Positions 7,177 to 10,383 of a DNA stretch of 10,383 nucleotides are shown here, in pieces (the first letter of the stretch is position 1; each line of letters opens with the position of its first letter). Made by a program: the position numbers and the translations under genes. The notes beneath the pieces were generated by a model. It was not told the DNA's origin. It did no database searches and worked only from the letters and a program-made list of their open reading frames with translations. Location of the stretch: NCBI GenBank assembly GCA_013360535.1, contig JABWBL010000147.1:1-10383 (forward strand), read 5' to 3'. This DNA comes from Planctomycetaceae bacterium (GTDB lineage Bacteria; Planctomycetota; UBA1135; GCA-002686595).

Positions 7177-7217
7177 CTTCTCTGGCCGCAGGAGAAACAA
7201 GGCAGCGGCCAGAGAAG
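7177..7217. repeat. Inverted repeat 3 (13-bp perfect stem, 15-base loop)
   Basis: CTTCTCTGGCCGC (7177-7189) pairs perfectly with GCGGCCAGAGAAG (7205-7217). The loop is purine-rich (AGGAGAAACAAGGCA). It ends one base before the duplicated gene end begins at about 7219. Confidence 0.85.
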
Positions 7218-7218
7218 A

Positions 7219-7297
7219 CAGGCTTTCCTACCGCGACCCGCCGGCCGTCAAGACCACGAATCTCTCCGACGCGCTCGAGCTCACGTATGTGCCTTGA
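7219..7297 (+). pseudogene. 3' remnant of a paralogue of the propeller gene's C-terminal module
   Basis: From 7229 the sequence encodes YRDPPAVKTTNLSDALEL, identical to residues 416-433 of the gene ending at 7084, then TYVP and a TGA stop (7295-7297) where the intact copy has TVVP and TAG. Of 22 codons, seven differ synonymously and one changes the residue (V to Y). Just upstream, CAGGCTTTC would read Q-A-F against Q-A-W of the intact copy, but one extra base breaks the frame. Nothing before 7219 resembles the gene, and no start codon or ribosome binding site serves it. It looks like the surviving end of a deleted tandem paralogue, with its terminator (7335-7375) still in place. Confidence 0.85.
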
Positions 7298-7334
7298 TGG
7301 CGAGCGCGCCATGGCGCGTGCGTGGCACACGATC

Positions 7335-7375
7335 GCAGGGCGCTGGAGCCGTCGCTCCGGCGCCCTGCGGCTTTT
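7335..7375 (+). terminator. Intrinsic terminator downstream of the gene remnant
   Basis: GCAGGGCGCTGGAGC (7335-7349) pairs with GCTCCGGCGCCCTGC (7354-7368) around the loop CGTC, 15 pairs including one T-G wobble. GGC and then TTTT follow. It is the only hairpin in the window followed promptly by a T run on the plus strand. It lies 38 bp after the stop of the remnant and upstream of the DUF1330 gene, so it separates that gene from upstream transcription. Confidence 0.85.
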
Positions 7376-7413
7376 GATCCGAGGAATCGGCCATCGCACG
7401 ATGTCGCGAGCTC

Positions 7414-7419
7414 TACACT
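7414..7419 (+). promoter_or_regulatory. -10-like box TACACT, candidate leaderless promoter
   Basis: TACACT is followed by seven bases and then the ATG at 7427. That spacing would start the transcript at the start codon. No Shine-Dalgarno is present, and the upstream terminator ends at 7375, so a promoter in this interval is expected. Confidence 0.45.
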
Positions 7420-7426
7420 TCGCACC

Positions 7427-7726
7427 ATGACGCACGAGATGATGGTCGGTCTCCACGTGACCGACGACGACACCTACCGGCAGTACCGCGAGGCGATGGC
7501 GCCCCTGCTCGCCGAGCACGGCGGCGGGTTTCGCTACGACTTCGTCGTCGGCAAGGTGCTGAAGTCCGCGAGCGAGCACCCGATCAACCGCGTGTTCGCG
7601 ATCTACTTCGAGAGCAGCGTCCGCAAGGACGCGTTCTTCGCGCACCCCGACTACCTGGCGATCAAGGCGCGCTTCTTTCAGCGATCGGTCGCGGACACGA
7701 CGATTTTCGGCGCCTACGAGCGCTGA
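7427..7726 (+). CDS. DUF1330 family protein
   Basis: A 99-aa protein with a dimeric alpha+beta barrel pattern: a first strand (MMVGLHV), a helix with YRQYREAMAPLLAEHGGGFRYDF (17-39), a strand RVFAIYFES (55-63) and FFAHPDYLAIKARFFQRSVAD (70-90). The GG after the first helix and the HPDYLAIK patch fit DUF1330, a family of small cytosolic proteins with no firm function. The frame is open from 7322, but the ATG at 7427 gives the usual family length and lies just after a -10-like box; ATGs at 7439 and 7442 are also possible. The stop lies inside the left arm of a 12-bp inverted repeat, and the DUF1697 gene follows at once. A related Dabb-type call is possible; the fold class is the safer statement. 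Confidence 0.82.
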   Translation: MTHEMMVGLHVTDDDTYRQYREAMAPLLAEHGGGFRYDFVVGKVLKSASEHPINRVFAIYFESSVRKDAFFAHPDYLAIKARFFQRSVADTTIFGAYER

Positions 7727-7760
7727 GAGCTCGTGAAGAAATGAGGATACGAGCTCTCAG
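7723..7760. repeat. Inverted repeat 4 (12-bp perfect stem) across the DUF1330 stop
   Basis: CTGAGAGCTCGT (7723-7734) pairs perfectly with ACGAGCTCTCAG (7749-7760) around a 14-base loop. The left arm contains the TGA stop of the DUF1330 gene; the loop contains an ATG at 7741 in frame with the next gene. There is no T run after the right arm, so termination is doubtful. Confidence 0.85.
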
Positions 7761-7761
7761 A

Positions 7762-8328
7762 ATGCTGATTGCGCCGTCGCCTGGCGGCGCCGGACGTCGA
7801 GACCGTGAATTCCTTCACGGCATCAACGTCGGCAAGGCGAAGCGGGTCGCGATGGCGGACCTGCGGCGTGAGCTCGAGATCGCTGGGTTCGAGGGCGTGC
7901 AGACGCTGCTGCAGAGCGGCAATGTCGTGTTCGAGAGCTCGAAGCTCGCGAAAGCTGCTGCGAAGGCAAGCATCGAGGGCGTGCTCGAGAAGCGCCTCGG
8001 CGTGCGGGCGCAAGTGACGGTGCTCACGCTCGCCGAGGTCGAGTCCGCACTGACCGACGGGCCGTTCGCGCGCGGCGTGAAGGACCCGTCGAAGGCGCTC
8101 GTCACGTTCTACTCAGCCAGCGCCGATGCGAAGCTGCTCGCGCCACTCGCCAAGCAGGATTTCGGCCGCGAGACGCTCGTGGTCGGCAAGTCGTGCGCGT
8201 GGCTCGAGTGCCCCGACGGGATCCTCGGCGGCAAGCTGTGGAAGTCGGTCGACCGCGCGCTCGGCGACCACGGCACCGCCCGCAACGTCGCCACGCTCAC
8301 CAAGCTCGTCGCGCTCGCGCGGACCTGA
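7762..8328 (+). CDS. DUF1697 family protein with abnormal N-terminus
   Basis: A 188-aa protein whose body matches DUF1697: FLHGINVG (17-24, usually xxLLRGINVG), MADLRRELEIAGFEGVQTLLQSGNVVFES (31-59), a central strand KALVTFYS (111-118) and the end TARNVATLTKLVAL (172-185). Function of the family is not established; members are small cytosolic alpha/beta proteins. The start is doubtful. Homologues normally begin 6-8 residues before the FLRG motif with a hydrophobic strand; here those residues are GAGRRDRE, with no start codon nearby. The in-frame ATGs at 7762 and 7741 both lie in or beside an inverted repeat, and neither has a good Shine-Dalgarno. I chose 7762 as closer to the normal length. 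The usual Arg of the motif is His. The 5' end may have been rearranged. Confidence 0.75.
   Translation: MLIAPSPGGAGRRDREFLHGINVGKAKRVAMADLRRELEIAGFEGVQTLLQSGNVVFESSKLAKAAAKASIEGVLEKRLGVRAQVTVLTLAEVESALTDGPFARGVKDPSKALVTFYSASADAKLLAPLAKQDFGRETLVVGKSCAWLECPDGILGGKLWKSVDRALGDHGTARNVATLTKLVALART
7771..7790. repeat. Inverted repeat 5 (6-bp stem)
   Basis: GCGCCG (7771-7776) pairs with CGGCGC (7785-7790) around an 8-base loop, inside the aberrant 5' end of the DUF1697 gene. It is short and G/C only, so it could be chance in this composition; it is noted because two stronger inverted repeats flank it. Confidence 0.4.
7803..7820. repeat. Inverted repeat 6 (7-bp stem, 4-base loop)
   Basis: CCGTGAA (7803-7809) pairs perfectly with TTCACGG (7814-7820) around TTCC, overlapping the codons for REFLHG at the start of the recognisable DUF1697 domain. 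Confidence 0.55.
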
Positions 8329-8347
8329 ACGGCGAGGCCCCAAGCCG

Positions 8348-8382
8348 CGCGCAGCCCCCTCCGGAGCGGAGAGAGCTGCGCG
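8348..8382. terminator. Two-part hairpin between convergent DUF1697 and purF genes
   Basis: An outer stem CGCGCAGC (8348-8355) with GCTGCGCG (8375-8382) encloses an inner stem CTCCG (8359-8363) with CGGAG (8367-8371). The two are separated by a 3x3 internal loop (CCC/AGA), and the apical loop is GAG. It fills most of the 79-bp gap between the two converging stops, the usual place for a bidirectional terminator. No T run follows on either strand, so it is not a textbook intrinsic terminator. Confidence 0.5.
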
Positions 8383-8407
8383 GAGTGACACAATTGCCGC
8401 CAGCGGC

Positions 8408-9895
8408 TCAGGGCGAGGCGGGTTCGGCGGTGATGGCGCGTTGGGCGTCGCAGCGCTCGCCTTCGATGGCGAGCAGCATCTCGCGGGTGACGTCGCCGGT
8501 CGGGTACTCGCCGGTGAAGCAGGCGTTGCAGAACTTCTCGATCTTCGGGTTTCCGGCGCGCGCGGCCTCGTTCATGGCCTCGCGGTCGAGGTAGACTAGG
8601 TGATCGACGCCGATCTCGCGCGCGATCTCCTCCGTCGTGCGGTTGGTGGCGACGAACTCGGTCTTGGTCGCCATGTCGATGCCGTAGGGGCAAGGACTGA
8701 CGAGCGGCGGGCTCGTGATCGCCATGTAGACCTTGCGGGCGCCGGCGTCGCGCGCCATCTGCACGATGCGCTTCGACGTGTTGCCGCGCACGATCGAGTC
8801 GTCGACGAGCAGCACGTCCTTGCCCGCGAATTCGAGCGGGATCGTGTTGAGCTTGCGGCGCACAGAACTGGTGCGCGCACCCTGGCTCGGCATGATGAAC
8901 GTGCGGCCGATGTAGCGGTTCTTGACGAGGCCCTCGCGGTACGGGAGCCCGAGCTGGTCCGCCATCGCCATCGCGGCCTCGCGCGAGCTGTCGGGGATCG
9001 GGATCACGACGTCGGGCGTCGGCGCGCGCTCGCGCTTCCACTGCTCGGCGAGCTCCTTCCCGAAGCGCCGACGCGTGCGGTACACCGAAATGTCGTCGAG
9101 CATCGAGTCGGGACGCGAGAAGTAGACCCACTCGAAGATGCACGGGCGGTGCGGCTTGTCGCCGAGCTTGCGCTGGTGGATCACGCGCGCGGCGTCGACG
9201 TACAGGCACTCGCCGGGGCCGATGTCGAGCGTGCGCTCGTAACCGTTGACGTCGAGCACGACCGACTCGCTCGCGCACGCATAGCTGGTGCCGAGCTCGG
9301 TCTGCTTCTGGCCGAACACGATCGGCTTGATGCCGAACGGGTCGCGGAAGCACACCATGCCGCCGTCGGCGAGGATCGCGACGACCGAATAGGCGCCCTT
9401 GACCTTCTCGTGCACGACCTTGACGGCCGCGAACACGTCCTCGGGCTGCGGCTTCTGCATCGGCTTGAGCCGGTCGGCGAGCGCGCGCGCGAAGACGTAC
9501 AGGATCACCTCGACGTCGCAGGACGAGCCCAGCCGCACGCCCTTGAGCGCGAGCCGCTCCTTCAGCTCGAGGAAGTTCGTCACGTTGCCGTTGTGCGCCA
9601 TGGCGATGCCCGTGGGGAACACCATGTGGAACGGCTGCACGTCCTCGTCGGAACCGACGCCCACGGTCGGGTAGCGCACGTGGCCGACGCCGATCGGGCC
9701 GCGCAGGCGCGCCATGTTGCGCTCGTTGAAGACGTCGCGGACGAGCCCGAGGCCCTTCTTGACGTGGAACTTGTCGGTGAAGGTCGTGATCCCCGACGCG
9801 TCCTGGCCGCGGTGCTGCACGGCGAGCAGGCCCTCGTAGATCTCGATGGCCACGTCACTGCCGTTGGGGCCGTAGATGCCGATGAATCCGCACAT
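8408..9895 (-). CDS. purF: Amidophosphoribosyltransferase (purine synthesis, first step)
   Basis: A 495-aa cytosolic enzyme that makes 5-phosphoribosylamine from PRPP and glutamine, the committed step of purine synthesis. The N-terminal Ntn glutaminase domain begins with Met-Cys; Cys2 becomes the nucleophile after Met removal. QHRGQDASG (27-35), GHVRYPT (71-77) and AHNGN (100-104) line its active site. The C-terminal phosphoribosyltransferase domain has KNRYIGRTFIMPSQ (325-338) and the PRPP loop VLLVDDSIVRGNTS (361-374). Four Cys (C252 in PCIFEWVYFSRPDS, C402 in SPCPYGID, C456 and C459 in FCNACFTGEYPT) stand where the B. subtilis enzyme holds its 4Fe-4S cluster. An in-frame TAG lies 13 codons upstream with no ATG, GTG or TTG between, so there is no propeptide. 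No other pur gene is in the window. It converges on the DUF1697 gene and is divergent from the TPR gene. Confidence 0.97.
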   Translation of the reverse strand: MCGFIGIYGPNGSDVAIEIYEGLLAVQHRGQDASGITTFTDKFHVKKGLGLVRDVFNERNMARLRGPIGVGHVRYPTVGVGSDEDVQPFHMVFPTGIAMAHNGNVTNFLELKERLALKGVRLGSSCDVEVILYVFARALADRLKPMQKPQPEDVFAAVKVVHEKVKGAYSVVAILADGGMVCFRDPFGIKPIVFGQKQTELGTSYACASESVVLDVNGYERTLDIGPGECLYVDAARVIHQRKLGDKPHRPCIFEWVYFSRPDSMLDDISVYRTRRRFGKELAEQWKRERAPTPDVVIPIPDSSREAAMAMADQLGLPYREGLVKNRYIGRTFIMPSQGARTSSVRRKLNTIPLEFAGKDVLLVDDSIVRGNTSKRIVQMARDAGARKVYMAITSPPLVSPCPYGIDMATKTEFVATNRTTEEIAREIGVDHLVYLDREAMNEAARAGNPKIEKFCNACFTGEYPTGDVTREMLLAIEGERCDAQRAITAEPASP

Positions 9896-9914
9896 TCGAG
9901 CGCTCGATCTCCTC
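9896..9914 (-). promoter_or_regulatory. purF ribosome binding site with palindromic spacer
   Basis: GAGGAG (9909-9914, minus) is the only Shine-Dalgarno before purF, but it lies 13 nt from the ATG, too far for an efficient site. The spacer contains the perfect 12-bp palindrome TCGAGCGCTCGA (9896-9907), which could fold as a 4-bp stem with a GCGC loop and shorten the distance, or serve as a protein site. Confidence 0.5.
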
Positions 9915-10063
9915 AGAGGGGTGCCCGCAACCTAGGACAGGACCAGCGGGAGCGACAGTCTAGCGCGCTCAGCCCCCGGTTTCGCGCGGCGCCAAGTGCC
10001 GCCTGCGCCCGGAATAACGGCGAGCCGCCGGATTCGCGCGCGGCGCTATCCTCTTCGCCCCTC
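9915..10063. promoter_or_regulatory. Divergent purF / TPR gene control region
   Basis: This stretch should carry both promoters. TAGACT on the minus strand (9957-9962) is a possible -10 for purF, giving a leader of about 55 nt. The same hexamer lies at a similar distance ahead of the propeller gene. For the TPR gene, TATCCT on the plus strand (10047-10052) ends 11 nt before the ATG. No -35 elements stand out, and I see no recognised purine riboswitch fold or PurR box. Confidence 0.35.
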
Positions 10064-10383
10064 ATGGTCGACGTCCCCGACGAGAACTGGAATCCCGAGC
10101 GGGATGGCGCTCACGAGCTCGTCGAGCGCGCCTGGGAGATCGGCGACGACGAGCCCGAGGAGGCGCAGCGCCTGTTCGAGCGCGCGCTCGCGGCGGCGCC
10201 GGATTCGCCCGAGGTGCTCGCCAACGCGGCGCGTTTCCTGTCGAGCTTCGAGGACAAGCGCGCGCGGGCGCTCGAGCTCTTCGCGCGCGCGGTCGAGCTC
10301 GTCCCCGACGACGCGATCGTGCTGCACGACGCGGGCCTGTGCGCCGAGCGGCAAGGCGAGTTCGAGCGGGCCGAGCGCTGGCT
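10064..10383 (+). CDS. Tetratricopeptide repeat protein (3' truncated by window edge)
   Basis: The first 106 codons of a TPR protein, open to the window end. After an acidic start (MVDVPDENWNPERDG), about three helical repeats follow. One contains EEAQRLFERALAAAPDSPEV (32-51), the next ARALELFARAVELVPDDAIV (67-86) and the third HDAGLCAERQGEFERAERWL (87-106). Each shows the A-x-x-x-F-x-x-A-L/V-x-x-x-P pattern of TPRs. There is no signal peptide, so the visible part is cytosolic and probably a protein-interaction scaffold. The ATG is chosen because it starts the open frame and sits 11 nt after a TATCCT box without a Shine-Dalgarno. It is divergent from purF. The rest of the protein, and so its specific role, lies outside the window. 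Confidence 0.85.
   Translation, partial: MVDVPDENWNPERDGAHELVERAWEIGDDEPEEAQRLFERALAAAPDSPEVLANAARFLSSFEDKRARALELFARAVELVPDDAIVLHDAGLCAERQGEFERAERW

Larger units (their letters stand above)
7085..7426. other. 342-bp gap: hairpin array, gene remnant, palindrome, terminator, promoter
   Basis: This is the only gap over 300 bp. In order it holds three inverted repeats (7116-7217), the 3' gene remnant (7219-7297), the perfect 14-bp palindrome CGCGCCATGGCGCG (7305-7318), an intrinsic terminator (7335-7375) and a leaderless-type -10 box (7414-7419). I see no complete gene on either strand; the minus-strand frame at 7228-7473 has no recognisable domain. Confidence 0.7.

Noticed and set aside
7016..7297. 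Diversity-generating retroelement layout (repeat at a gene's 3' end, hairpin, second repeat downstream)
   Set aside because: Differences between the copies are spread over third positions and not concentrated at template adenines, and no reverse transcriptase or accessory gene is in the window.
5399..7645. A 748-codon open frame on the minus strand opposite the propeller and DUF1330 genes
   Set aside because: Its translation is Arg/Ala/Asp/Val-rich with no domain, and it lies opposite genes with signal peptide and family motifs; it is a by-product of high GC.
8109..9353. A 414-codon minus-strand frame overlapping purF and the DUF1697 gene
   Set aside because: Very Arg/His/Pro-rich and out of frame with purF, whose catalytic motifs run without a break through the same bases.

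Overview
The window is strongly GC-rich, densely coded and chromosomal in character. It holds ten complete or partial protein genes plus one 3' gene remnant. I see no rRNA, tRNA, transposase, integrase or CRISPR array. The best lineage clue is the secreted beta-propeller protein at 5771-7084. Its C-terminal module (FCTAG..NGC near the start, WYRDPP..LSDALEL at the end) resembles a C-terminal module I recall from high-GC Planctomycetota, where it is attached to many exported proteins. The anchored protein with carboxypeptidase-regulatory-like beta domains (2780-1254) fits that picture. The assignment rests on family memory and was not computed.

Layout. (1) 1-1162, plus strand: the 3' part of a carbonyl-reductase-like SDR, overlapping by one base (TGATG) an AlkA-type DNA glycosylase. 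(2) 1254-5555, five minus-strand genes: an unrecognised anchored protein (5555-4962), aquaporin Z (4838-4149), a 77-aa two-helix membrane protein (4038-3805), a DUF2785-like lipoprotein (3762-2863) and a 508-aa anchored multi-domain beta protein (2780-1254). All five look like envelope or membrane proteins. Two of them, and less clearly a third, have their own -10-like box almost touching the start codon, so they are probably separate units and not one operon. (3) 5771-8328, plus strand: the exported propeller protein, a 342-bp gap packed with inverted repeats and a gene remnant, a DUF1330 protein and a DUF1697 protein. (4) 9895-8408, minus: purF, convergent with the DUF1697 gene. (5) From 10064, plus: the start of a TPR protein, divergent from purF.

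The most unusual stretch is 7085-7820. Directly after the propeller gene lie three perfect hairpins, then a second copy of that gene's last 22 codons with its own stop, then a good intrinsic terminator. The two copies differ almost only at synonymous sites, so the second looks like the surviving 3' end of a deleted tandem paralogue. About 425 bp further on, three more perfect hairpins span the stop of the DUF1330 gene and the 5' end of the DUF1697 gene, whose normal first beta strand appears to be missing.

Two expression modes seem to coexist. Some genes have a Shine-Dalgarno sequence (the propeller gene, aqpZ, and purF at long spacing). Others lack one and have a TAnnnT box 6-11 nt before the start codon, which suggests leaderless or near-leaderless mRNAs. 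No defence system or biosynthetic cluster is evident; the genes read as housekeeping and envelope functions.
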